64,000 bases of DNA from Edaphovirga cremea (GTDB lineage: Bacteria > Pseudomonadota > Gammaproteobacteria > Enterobacterales > Enterobacteriaceae), in contig NZ_QOVA01000013.1 of NCBI RefSeq assembly GCF_003332275.1, forward strand, positions 38,303 to 102,302, given 5' to 3'. This document shows, one piece after another, positions 42,961 to 51,297 of the stretch (position 1 is its first letter; each line of letters opens with the position of its first letter). The position numbers and the translations under genes are program-made. The notes under the pieces are model-generated. The model worked only from the letters and a program-made list of their open reading frames with translations. It was not told the origin of the DNA and ran no database searches.

Positions 42961-44289
42961 TTATAATAATTTGTAGACGATGTTAAAAATGGTCAGCAGA
43001 CCGATGAGGGTGACAAAGCAGTTTTCCGGCCTGCCCTTGAACCGGGCCAGAGAAGGCAATTTATGGATGGCATACATCGGCAGCAGACATAGCAGTGAGG
43101 CGATAATCGGTGCGCCCATGGCTTCAATCAAATCAAGGATATTCGGGTTGATATAGGCCACGATCCAGGTTGATCCCATGATGAATATCATGCTGGCCAG
43201 ATTGAGTTTTCCGCTGGAGACTTTGGTTTTATCACCTTTATAACCGAATTTGAGGATCAGGCCGTTCAGCCCTTCCAGCGTACCGAGATAGTGCCCGAAG
43301 AACGATTTGAAAATGGCGACCAGCGCAATCAGCGAAGCAGCATATTCCAACGTGGTAGCAAAGGTCGACTTACTGCCGGTCATGGCAGAAAAATGGTTGG
43401 CCAGATAGGACAGCACCGGAATATTTTGTGCCTTGGCATCCGCCATATTCTCCGGCGACAGGGTAAACAGGCAGCTAAAGGCAAAGAACATCACCACCGC
43501 TACCATCAGCATGCTGGCCTTGCCGATAATTTGGGAGCATTTTCTCTCCGTATAATCGCGACCAAATTCTGACTCGTACTCTTCCCGTTTCGATACCACG
43601 AAAGAAGAAACGATGGGTGAGAAGTTGAAGGAAAAGACCATAATGGAAATCCCCAACCAGACGGTCACCAGTATGCCGTCACTTCCCAGCAGAGATATCT
43701 GACTAAGATCCACCTGCTCGATAACCGAGGCGTTCCAGTAAGGTATCAGTGAGAGTGAAATCAGTATCAGGCAGGCTATGAACGGGAATACCAGAAAACT
43801 CATCACCTTGACCATAAGATCTTTGCCGAAATAAATCACTGTGGCCATGAGTAATAACAGCGCCAGCGCGACCACACCCCGGTTGAGCGGCGCGAGCTGG
43901 AGCTGGTTTTCCCAGAAGGTCATAAAGGTATTGGTGATGGTAACGCCGTAAATCCACAGCAGAGGACAGATGGCAAAAAAATACAGGAAGGTGATGACCA
44001 CCCCACCGGTTTTACCGAAGTGCTCCTCGACCGTTTCGGTGATATTGCCTGAACAGTTACTGCCGGATAAGCACAGTCGCGCCAGGGCCCGGTGGCAGAA
44101 AAAGGCGATGGGATAAGCCAGCACCAGCATAATCAGAATGGGAATCAAGCCGCCGTAACCGGCGCGGATGGGAAAGAATAAAACCCCGGCTCCTATTGCA
44201 GTACCAAATAATCCCAGAGTCCAGGTAGTGTCAGATTTACGCCACGTTTTTGTTTCGAGTGTGGTTGATAAAGCATTATCGATACCCAT
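42961..44289 (-). CDS. tdcC: Threonine/serine transporter TdcC
   Basis: This 442-residue inner-membrane H+ symporter is of the aromatic/hydroxy amino acid permease (HAAAP) family. The start [61 protein letters not shown] is almost diagnostic for TdcC/SdaC. Eleven hydrophobic helices can be counted. It imports threonine, and serine in many relatives, for TdcB. It sits between tdcB and tdcD with short gaps (25 and 54 bp), so the three are one operon. Confidence 0.92.
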   Translation of the reverse strand: MGIDNALSTTLETKTWRKSDTTWTLGLFGTAIGAGVLFFPIRAGYGGLIPILIMLVLAYPIAFFCHRALARLCLSGSNCSGNITETVEEHFGKTGGVVITFLYFFAICPLLWIYGVTITNTFMTFWENQLQLAPLNRGVVALALLLLMATVIYFGKDLMVKVMSFLVFPFIACLILISLSLIPYWNASVIEQVDLSQISLLGSDGILVTVWLGISIMVFSFNFSPIVSSFVVSKREEYESEFGRDYTERKCSQIIGKASMLMVAVVMFFAFSCLFTLSPENMADAKAQNIPVLSYLANHFSAMTGSKSTFATTLEYAASLIALVAIFKSFFGHYLGTLEGLNGLILKFGYKGDKTKVSSGKLNLASMIFIMGSTWIVAYINPNILDLIEAMGAPIIASLLCLLPMYAIHKLPSLARFKGRPENCFVTLIGLLTIFNIVYKLL

Positions 44290-44314
44290 TAAAAATTCCT
44301 TATTAAGATATTTT

Positions 44315-45307
44315 TTATGAAATACTTCCTAACCCCGTTATTTGTGATACGCGTGATAAATCAATATTGCCGCCTGATATAATGCTGACGGTTTTTTTGC
44401 CCGTAATATAATCCGTTAACTTACCGCTTAATAATGCTGCACAAGCCAATGCGCCCGCACCTTCGGTAATAATTTTGTTGCGCTGAATAAGGTCAATCAT
44501 ACTTTTCCTGATTTCATCTTCAGTCACCAGCACAATATCGGTTACCAGCGCCTTGACAATTTCAAAATTCAGATTGCCTGGGCGAGCGACATCACAACCG
44601 TCGGCCAGCGTACTGGTTTTACGGTGGTTGGTTATACTGCCGTTATAAAAGGATGCTGCCATGCCGTGAACGTTTTCCGACTGGACGCCAATAATATTGA
44701 TGGTCGGGTTTATAGACTTAATTGACAGTGCGATACCAGCAATCAATCCACCACCGCCGATTGGCACAATGACATTATCGACATCATAGAGATCTTCCAA
44801 TATTTCCAACCCGATTGTTCCCTGACCCGCAATAACTTTTTCATCGTCGAAAGGATGAATGAATATGCGGTGTTCCATCTCAATAATTTCACTGGCTTTG
44901 GCAATGGTGTCGTTAAAACTCTCACCATGTAGAATAACCTGTGCCGAATAATCCGCTGTCGCGGCTATTTTTGATTTTGGGGCACAGTTTGGCATCACGA
45001 CTTTGCTGTTAATACCCAACATGGCACAGGACAATGAAACTCCCTGTGCATGGTTGCCCGCTGAACAGGCCACGACACCTTGTCTTCTCTCTTCGTCTGT
45101 GAGTGAGCTGAGCTTATTGAACGCACCACGAATCTTGAAGGATCCGGTACGCTGCATGTTCTCAAACTTGAGATAAATTTCGCCATGGCAGCACTCGCTC
45201 AGATAATTCGACCTCGCCAGCCCAGTTTTGTAGATGTGCCCTTTCAATCGTTTTTGTGCATCCAATATGTCGTTTAGGGTTAGGGGTAACTTACTGTAAA
45301 TTTTCAT
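44315..45307 (-). CDS. tdcB: Catabolic threonine dehydratase TdcB
   Basis: This 330-residue PLP enzyme deaminates threonine to 2-oxobutyrate and serine to pyruvate. The PLP Lys lies in [14 protein letters not shown]; the Gly-rich phosphate loop is [13 protein letters not shown]; the family Ser/Asn-rich regions follow ([19 protein letters not shown]). The C-terminal ACT regulatory domain of biosynthetic IlvA is absent, which fits the catabolic form. It is the first gene of the unit. The activator genes tdcA and tdcR, usual in Escherichia, are not next to it, so regulation here differs. A perfect 16-bp palindrome lies upstream. Confidence 0.93.
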   Translation of the reverse strand: MKIYSKLPLTLNDILDAQKRLKGHIYKTGLARSNYLSECCHGEIYLKFENMQRTGSFKIRGAFNKLSSLTDEERRQGVVACSAGNHAQGVSLSCAMLGINSKVVMPNCAPKSKIAATADYSAQVILHGESFNDTIAKASEIIEMEHRIFIHPFDDEKVIAGQGTIGLEILEDLYDVDNVIVPIGGGGLIAGIALSIKSINPTINIIGVQSENVHGMAASFYNGSITNHRKTSTLADGCDVARPGNLNFEIVKALVTDIVLVTEDEIRKSMIDLIQRNKIITEGAGALACAALLSGKLTDYITGKKTVSIISGGNIDLSRVSQITGLGSIS

Positions 45308-45882
45308 ATTTTATGGCCTTGCAGGGTAAGTTATTTTTGGTTGATATTTTAAGTTCGCGGCGATCCTACGATACAAAAAACTGGATTAATGTGATTTGTA
45401 TAGCAAAATGTAGTGAGCGTGATCGTGTAACCAGTTGTTTATATCAATAAATGGAACGCAATCGACATTCGAAATTTCGAATTAGTTTTTATAATCCGAA
45501 AATGCGCTGAAAATCAAAATTTGGGATAAGTGCGTGATAGTGAAAAATCAGAAACACGACAAACCGTGATGCTGCGGGTTTTTGCTGGAATAAAGCGTAA
45601 AACATCAAGTATGCTAACTACTCAAAAGGAAAAGGGAACCAGGCCACACGCCAATTTTTCGCCATTAATGCAGAGCCGAAGAGAGTGACGCTGGAAACAG
45701 CGATGATGGTCAGAATAGATAATAATTTTATTATTTTTAATAAACTGGTTATTAAATGTTTAATTGTTTTTTGCAATAAATTAAGATTATTAGCTTACGG
45801 TTTTTTTATCGAAAAATTATCGGAAAATTCTTTAGGATTATTCCAGCGAAATTTGGCTACTACCGCAAGAAGGAGACTAACG
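45308..45882. other. Divergent promoter region between tdcB and the Ldh-family gene
   Basis: This is 575 bp of mostly AT-rich DNA. It contains the perfect palindrome at 45467-45482. An open frame from 45685 reads into the Ldh-family gene, but its first 66 codons show no similarity and lack a ribosome-binding site. No tdcA gene is present here. Confidence 0.5.
45467..45482. promoter_or_regulatory. Perfect 16-bp palindrome, candidate operator
   Basis: ATTCGAAATTTCGAAT is perfectly symmetric and lies 160 bp upstream of tdcB and 400 bp upstream of the divergent Ldh-family gene. It is the strongest protein-site candidate in this spacer; the binding protein is unknown. Confidence 0.5.
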
Positions 45883-46944
45883 ATGCAGATTTCCGATCGC
45901 CGCCTGACAGACATCACGCGCCAGATCCTGATGAAAGCAGGCTGTGAGGCGGACGAGGCGAACACTGTCGCTGAACATCTGGTTAATGCCAATCTGAAAG
46001 GTCATGACAGCCACGGTGTTGGCATGTTGCCGCACTACGTTGAGTACATAGAAAAAGGCATTATGCATCCCAATACCCCGGCGCGATTGATTCGCGATGG
46101 CGGTGCAGTGTTGCAGTTTTGCGGCGATCGCGGGTTTGGACAACGGACGGGGAAAGAGGCGATGCAGGCGGCCATTGAACGGGTGAAAACCACCGGGATC
46201 TGCCTGATGACCCTGTCGACCAGTTGCCATTTAGGCCGCATCGGAACGTACGGCGAAATGGCCGCTGATGCGGGTTTGGTGTCGATTCATTTCGTCAATG
46301 TGAACGATCTGCCCCCGCTGGTGGCACCCTGGGGCGGCTTTCAGGCGCGCTTCGGTACCAATCCAATCTGCATAGCGTTTCCTAAAGGCGATCGTCATCC
46401 TGAGTTTATCCTCGATTTCGCCACCAGCATTGTGGCGCTCGGCAAAACCCGCGTTGCCTATCTGGCAGGTAAAAAATTCGATGAACCCGTCATGTTCGAC
46501 AGTCTCGGGAATCCGACCAACGATCCGCGCGTGATGTGGGAAGATGAAGAGCCGGGTGCCCTGCGCCCCATAGCCCAGCACAAGGGCGGCGGGTTGATTA
46601 TTGCCGCCGAAATGCTGGCCGGCCTGCTTTCTGGCGGCGGCACCATTCAGCCTGATAATCCGCGTCAGGGCGCGATAGTCAATAATATGAGCACAATCGT
46701 CATCGACCCGGCCAATCTGGTCTCCATGGATTGGTTGCGCAAGGAATATGACGCCATGCTGGACTATGTCCGTTCATCGGCATCGACGGAAAACGATGGG
46801 CCCATCCTGATTGCCGGTGAACCAGAACGAATTGCCGCGCAACAGCGTGGTGCCAATGGCATCACCATTTCCGCGCAAGAGTGGCAAAAAATCAAGGATG
46901 TCGGATTGGCATTGGGTGTACCTGAAGACGCCCTTTCTTGGTAA
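45883..46944 (+). CDS. Ldh-family (malate/L-lactate/ureidoglycolate type) dehydrogenase
   Basis: This 353-residue NAD(P)-dependent 2-hydroxy acid dehydrogenase is of the Ldh2/MDH2/DlgD family, unrelated to classical malate dehydrogenase. VNANLKGHDSHGVGMLPHYVE contains the conserved HDSHG site. GFQARFGTNPICIAFPKGD and ILDFATSIVALGKTRVA are the NAD-binding fold signatures of this family. The start at 45883 has AAGGAG about 9 bases upstream. It is divergent from the tdc operon and could reduce a 2-oxo acid such as 2-oxobutyrate or pyruvate, but the substrate is not readable. YbiC-type hydroxycarboxylate dehydrogenase is the likely nearest named relative. Confidence 0.87.
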   Translation: MQISDRRLTDITRQILMKAGCEADEANTVAEHLVNANLKGHDSHGVGMLPHYVEYIEKGIMHPNTPARLIRDGGAVLQFCGDRGFGQRTGKEAMQAAIERVKTTGICLMTLSTSCHLGRIGTYGEMAADAGLVSIHFVNVNDLPPLVAPWGGFQARFGTNPICIAFPKGDRHPEFILDFATSIVALGKTRVAYLAGKKFDEPVMFDSLGNPTNDPRVMWEDEEPGALRPIAQHKGGGLIIAAEMLAGLLSGGGTIQPDNPRQGAIVNNMSTIVIDPANLVSMDWLRKEYDAMLDYVRSSASTENDGPILIAGEPERIAAQQRGANGITISAQEWQKIKDVGLALGVPEDALSW

Positions 46945-47088
46945 TGAATAGCGTGCTGATTGGGGGAATAGCACAGTAGCTCGATTCACGGCTCTCTTTT
47001 TGTGCTGTTATGCTACTGTTACTTAAGGGGGTCATTCACCGTGCATGACAAAACAGGGTGCGCCAAGAGAGGGTGACAGGTTCAACTA

Positions 47089-48222
47089 ATGACAGAAAAA
47101 CAGTCGGTAGCCGCATTAAGCCTGGAGCGCGATCGGGTTGTTGTCAAAGGTGATTGGGTGCTTGCGCACTACAGTTCACTCGAACAGCAAGTGGCACAAT
47201 GTCGGACGAAACTTCCTTCCGTGGTGTCGTTCGACCTTAGTCAGCTCGGCAAGCTGGATACAGCGGGTGCGACACTCTTGACGACGTTGCTCGGCAACGA
47301 AAACATGCAGAACCTGCGTAACATTGCGCCGCAACTTGCCGATGAACGGCGGGTTTTGCTGGAAACCGTTGCCAACTCCCTTCAGGGCTGGGATGCAGCG
47401 CCAGAGCAAAAAACAGAAAACCCATTCATTCGCATGCTGGCCCGCATTGGTGCGGCCATGGAAACATTTTGGCAAGATGCCCGGGATTTGGTGGGCTTTA
47501 TTGGCCTGACGCTTGAGGCGCTGCTGGTTTCCCTGTTTCGTCCTTCCAGTTGGCGTATCACGTCATTGATCGCCAATATCCAGCAAATCGGCCTCAACGC
47601 GGTTCCCATCATTATGCTGCTGACCTTTTTGGTCGGCGCGGTGATTGCGTTTCTCGGCGCGACCGTACTGACGACATTCGGTGCAGGGATCTTTACCGTC
47701 AATCTGGTGGTGATCTCTTTTCTGCGCGAGTTTGCCGTGCTGCTTACCGCCATCCTGATGGCTGGCCGTACCGCCAGTGCATTTACCGCCCAGATTGGTT
47801 TGATGAAAGCGAACGAAGAGATCGATGCAATCCAGGCGCTTGGGCTGAATCCGGTTGAGTTACTGGTTCTTCCCCGCGTGCTGGCGTTACTGATCTCCCT
47901 GCCTATGTTAACGTTTATCGGCATGATCTCTGGCATTTTTGGCGGACTTGTCGTGTGCGCCGTGACGCTGGATATTCCGCCAATCATGTTTTTTTCGATC
48001 ATGCAGAGCAGCACCGGGATTGAACATTTCTTTGTAGGTATGGGCAAAGCGCCCGTGTTCGCCTTTCTGATCGCCATTATTGGTTGCCTCGAAGGGTTCA
48101 AGGTCAGCGGGAGCGCTGAATCTGTGGGTAAACACACCACCGCCAGCGTCGTTCATTCGATCTTTGTGGTGATCTTATTGGATGCCGTCGCGGCACTGTT
48201 TTTCATGGAGATAGGATGGTGA
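47089..48222 (+). CDS. MlaE-family ABC permease fused to a STAS domain
   Basis: This 377-residue inner-membrane permease is for lipid transport. Residues about 1-110 are a STAS-like domain (LSLERDRVVVKGDWVLAHY, SVVSFDLSQLGKLDTAGATLLTTLL), the equivalent of MlaB fused in front. Residues about 125-375 are the MlaE/YrbE permease with GLNAVPIIMLLTFLVGAVIAFLGATVLTTFGA, EFAVLLTAILMAGRTASAFTAQIGLMKANEEIDAIQALGLNPVELLVLPRVLALLISLPML. It overlaps the ATPase gene by 7 bp and begins a four-gene unit. This STAS-fused type is found in addition to the standard mla operon in many enterobacteria. Confidence 0.93.
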   Translation: MTEKQSVAALSLERDRVVVKGDWVLAHYSSLEQQVAQCRTKLPSVVSFDLSQLGKLDTAGATLLTTLLGNENMQNLRNIAPQLADERRVLLETVANSLQGWDAAPEQKTENPFIRMLARIGAAMETFWQDARDLVGFIGLTLEALLVSLFRPSSWRITSLIANIQQIGLNAVPIIMLLTFLVGAVIAFLGATVLTTFGAGIFTVNLVVISFLREFAVLLTAILMAGRTASAFTAQIGLMKANEEIDAIQALGLNPVELLVLPRVLALLISLPMLTFIGMISGIFGGLVVCAVTLDIPPIMFFSIMQSSTGIEHFFVGMGKAPVFAFLIAIIGCLEGFKVSGSAESVGKHTTASVVHSIFVVILLDAVAALFFMEIGW

Positions 48223-49016
48223 GTGAAATTACCCCTGAAGCCATCATCCGGATTCGTCAACTGCGCAACTGCTTTGGTAAACAGTGCGTCCATGAAGATC
48301 TCAATCTGGATGTGCGCCGCGGTGAGATACTCGGCGTGGTGGGCGGTTCAGGTACCGGTAAATCAGTGCTGTTGCGCAGTATTGTCGGGCTGCGTCGGCC
48401 CACGGCTGGGCAGATCCACGTTTTCGGTGAGGATCTGATGGCCTTGCCCGCCCGCCCCCGTTCGCTGCTGGAACGCCGGTTCGGGGTTCTGTTCCAGCGC
48501 GGCGCGTTGTTCAGTTCGCTGACGGTGACTGAAAACGTTGCCCTGCCGCTGATTGAGTCTGCGGGGCTGACGCGCAGCGAGGCCGAACGTCTGGCACAGG
48601 TCAAGCTGGCGCTGGCGGGACTCCCGGCCAATGCAGGCAACAAATACCCGGCGTCACTCTCAGGAGGCATGGTGAAACGTGCTGCGCTGGCGAGGTCATT
48701 GGCGCTTGACCCGGATATCCTGTTCCTCGATGAACCTACCGCGGGCCTCGACCCGATTGGTGCAGCGGCGTTTGACAGTTTAATCCGCACGCTGAGGGAT
48801 GCACTGGGGCTCACCGTTTTTCTGGTGACCCACGATCTTGATACCCTCTATACTATTTGCGACAGGGTCGCCGTTCTGTCGCAGAAAAAAGTTCTGGTTG
48901 TCGATACCCTGGATACGGTTGCTGCCACGGATGATGCCTGGATTCAGGCTTACTTCCATGGTCCGCGCGGTCGGGCAGCGTATCAGACGACAATGAATCT
49001 CCGAGAGAGGCAATAA
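48216..49016 (+). CDS. MlaF-family ABC transporter ATPase
   Basis: This 266-residue ATP-binding subunit has Walker A (GGSGTGKSVLLRS), Q-loop (FGVLFQRGALFSSLTVTENVALPL), ABC signature (LSGGMVKRAALARSLAL), Walker B (ILFLDEPTAGLDPIG) and H-loop (VTHDLDT). The GALFSSLTV stretch is characteristic of MlaF and related Mce ATPases. It powers movement of lipids through the permease encoded just before it. Its ATG overlaps the permease stop, and its stop is directly followed by the MCE gene start, so all are cotranslated. Confidence 0.94.
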   Translation: MVSEITPEAIIRIRQLRNCFGKQCVHEDLNLDVRRGEILGVVGGSGTGKSVLLRSIVGLRRPTAGQIHVFGEDLMALPARPRSLLERRFGVLFQRGALFSSLTVTENVALPLIESAGLTRSEAERLAQVKLALAGLPANAGNKYPASLSGGMVKRAALARSLALDPDILFLDEPTAGLDPIGAAAFDSLIRTLRDALGLTVFLVTHDLDTLYTICDRVAVLSQKKVLVVDTLDTVAATDDAWIQAYFHGPRGRAAYQTTMNLRERQ

Positions 49017-49958
49017 ATGGAAACCCGAGCTCATCATGTCGTCATTGGTTTGTTTACGCTCATTGTGGTCATTTGCGCCCTGCTGTTCAGCCTGTGGTTG
49101 ACAAGATCTGGCAGCGATCGTCAATTCAATGTTTACGATGTGGTTTTCAATGAAGCGGTGAATGGTTTATCACTCGGAAGTGCCGTGCAATATAGCGGGA
49201 TTAGGGTTGGTGATGTGACGCAACTCCGTCTGGATACGGAAAACCCCAGCAAGGTATGGGCGCGGATCCGCGTCTCGGCCTCCACGCCGATCCGTAGGGA
49301 TACGCAAGCCAGACTGGCGGTTGCAGGCATTACCGGCACCGCAAATATCCAGCTCAGCAGCGGCAGTCAGTCCAGTCCCCTGTTGACCAGCACCGATGAC
49401 GGTGGAATACCGATCATTATCGCCACGCCTTCCCCCTTGAGCCAACTGCTGGCCAACGGTCAGGATCTGATGACCAACGTCAATGAAGTGCTTGCCCGTT
49501 TGAATCAGGTTCTGGCACCGGACAATTTGCAACGGCTCAATACCACCTTGAATAATCTGGAGCTGATCACCAATACGGTGGCTGATGAAAGAGGGAATAT
49601 CAAAAACCTCTTGCAGGCGTTGACGCAGGCCAGTCAGCAAGCCAATGACACGTTGGCGCAAACCAATCGTCTGGTACGCAATGCCAACGGCATGCTTGAT
49701 GGCTCCGGCAAAAAAATGGTCAGTGATGCTGCAAAAACCATGGCGTCGCTGGAAAAAACCAGCGCCCTGTTGAATCAGTTGGTCATTGATAACCAACGAT
49801 CGCTGAACAGCGGATTGCAAGGGTTCAATCAGCTTGGCCCTGCGGTTGAGGAGCTGCGCAGAACACTGTTGGCGCTGCGCGGGAGTATTAACCGGTTGGA
49901 AGAGAATCCTTCTGCGTTACTGCGTGGCAGGGAAAGAACCCAGGAGGTTTCACCATAA
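49017..49958 (+). CDS. MCE-domain (MlaD-like) substrate-binding protein
   Basis: This 313-residue protein is anchored by an N-terminal TM helix (VVIGLFTLIVVICALLFSLWLT). The MCE domain at about 38-118 (YDVVFNEAVNGLSLGSAVQYSGIRVGDVTQLRL, ARLAVAGITGTANIQLSSG) forms a hexameric ring in relatives and holds a lipid in the periplasm. The C-terminal half is helical and Gln/Asn-rich, longer than MlaD, and may extend toward the outer membrane as in PqiB- or Mce-type needles. The single MCE domain makes it closer to MlaD than to PqiB/YebT. The stop overlaps the next ATG (TAATG). Confidence 0.92.
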   Translation: METRAHHVVIGLFTLIVVICALLFSLWLTRSGSDRQFNVYDVVFNEAVNGLSLGSAVQYSGIRVGDVTQLRLDTENPSKVWARIRVSASTPIRRDTQARLAVAGITGTANIQLSSGSQSSPLLTSTDDGGIPIIIATPSPLSQLLANGQDLMTNVNEVLARLNQVLAPDNLQRLNTTLNNLELITNTVADERGNIKNLLQALTQASQQANDTLAQTNRLVRNANGMLDGSGKKMVSDAAKTMASLEKTSALLNQLVIDNQRSLNSGLQGFNQLGPAVEELRRTLLALRGSINRLEENPSALLRGRERTQEVSP

Positions 49959-50581
49959 TGGCCAGTTTGATACGTATTCGTCGCCATGCGCGATACTTCT
50001 TGACCGGGATGTTCTTTCTGTCATTGGCCGCGTGCACAATTATTCCCAGCAGCCCGCTATTGCAGGTTTATCTGCTGCCGGATCAACCGGCGGCGGCCCC
50101 GTCTGGCCAGCAAGTGAATTGGTCACTGCGCGTGGTGCAACCGGGTACCAACCAGTTTTTGAATAGCTCACGCATTGCCGTGCAGTCCCAGGGTGAAGAG
50201 CTCGCTGTCTATAAAGATTCACGATGGAGCGATCCGGTCCCTATTTTACTGCGCAATCGCTTGATTATGGAGTTCCGTCGTGATGGCCGGGTGCGCGCCG
50301 TGACCAATGATGATGATGGTTTGCCTGCTGATTATGAATTGAGCGGGGATTTGACTGCCTTTCAGGGCGTTCAGCATGCAAATAAGAACGAGGTATTGAT
50401 CCGCTTTGATGCGCGTCTGGTGCGTGCGTCAGAAAGGAAAATCATCGCCAGTCGCAGCTTTGAGATTCGCCAGCCTATAGGCGGATCGTCGATGAATGAC
50501 GTCGTTCAGGCGTTTGGCCGCGCCAGCGACAACCTTTCCGCGCAGGTACTGAACTGGACGCTGCAAGCGGCGACAGAGTAA
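49958..50581 (+). CDS. ABC-type transport auxiliary lipoprotein (PqiC-like)
   Basis: This 207-residue lipoprotein has a lipobox LAAC in SLAACTIIPSSP. The mature part matches the ABC_trans_aux family (YLLPDQPAAAPSGQQVNWSLRVVQPGTNQFLNSSRIAVQSQGEELAVYKDSRWSDPVPILLRNRL). PqiC-type proteins link MCE complexes to the outer membrane. Its presence as the fourth coupled gene completes a permease, ATPase, MCE protein and outer-membrane lipoprotein system for lipid traffic. The transport direction and lipid are not known. Confidence 0.9.
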   Translation: MASLIRIRRHARYFLTGMFFLSLAACTIIPSSPLLQVYLLPDQPAAAPSGQQVNWSLRVVQPGTNQFLNSSRIAVQSQGEELAVYKDSRWSDPVPILLRNRLIMEFRRDGRVRAVTNDDDGLPADYELSGDLTAFQGVQHANKNEVLIRFDARLVRASERKIIASRSFEIRQPIGGSSMNDVVQAFGRASDNLSAQVLNWTLQAATE

Positions 50582-50648
50582 ACGGCGGGGGGCGTGAAAT
50601 ATCACACCCCCTCAGGCATTGATTAACATCACAGAGAGGGATATTCCA

Positions 50649-51221
50649 ATGATACGTGCCATGACGATTCTCACCGAAAACTTTTCCGATTGGGAAATAG
50701 CCCTGATCAATTCCGCTGGCCGGGGTTATTACGATTTTGATACGCGATTCGCTACCCCCGGCGGGAGCACGGTTACCTCCTCAAGCGGCATGATCATCTC
50801 CCCCCACCTGGCAATCGAAGACATCCAGCTTGGTGATCTCGACCTGTTAATCGTATGCGGAGGCACTATCTGGCAAACCGATCAGGCTCCGGATATCACC
50901 GCCTTGGTGGCCGCAGCCTACGAAAAAAACCTTGTCGTTGCGGGGATTTGTGACGGCACCCGTGTACTGGCGCAATCTGGTGTGCTTGATAAGGTACGCC
51001 ATACATCCAATTCGGCAGAAAACCTGTCGAAACTGAATTACGGTGGGGCCGCCTACTATCAGGATGTCCCTTATGCCATCGCCGATGGGCGCGTTATTAC
51101 CGCCCCCGGTACCGCGCCAGTCAGCTTTATGGCCGAAATACTGCTCACATTGGGTCTCAGTGACGACAATCTGAAGGTCTATCTGGCGATGTTCGCCGCT
51201 GAGCACCGAAAGGAGTCCTGA
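50649..51221 (+). CDS. DJ-1/PfpI-family protein
   Basis: This 190-residue class I glutamine-amidotransferase-like protein has the nucleophile-elbow motif VVAGICDGTRVLAQSG with Cys, and DLLIVCGGTIWQ before it. The start at 50649 has an AGAGAGGG upstream. Family members include proteases, chaperones, glyoxalases and regulatory proteins, so no reaction is assigned. It is monocistronic, follows the lipid transporter unit by 67 bp, and is convergent with the large autotransporter gene. Confidence 0.87.
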   Translation: MIRAMTILTENFSDWEIALINSAGRGYYDFDTRFATPGGSTVTSSSGMIISPHLAIEDIQLGDLDLLIVCGGTIWQTDQAPDITALVAAAYEKNLVVAGICDGTRVLAQSGVLDKVRHTSNSAENLSKLNYGGAAYYQDVPYAIADGRVITAPGTAPVSFMAEILLTLGLSDDNLKVYLAMFAAEHRKES

Positions 51222-51297
51222 ATATTTTTCAATGCGTTGTGCGATTACTTCCTGTGGGCAAACAGGTATTTCCATCAATCGATCCGACGGAGTGTAG

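Noticed and set aside
45685..45882. 66-codon extension of the Ldh-family gene
   Set aside because: No similarity and no ribosome-binding site; AAGGAG and family similarity begin at 45883.
47382..48140. 252-codon frame opposite the MlaE-type permease
   Set aside because: Shadow of the permease gene, without similarity or start signals.
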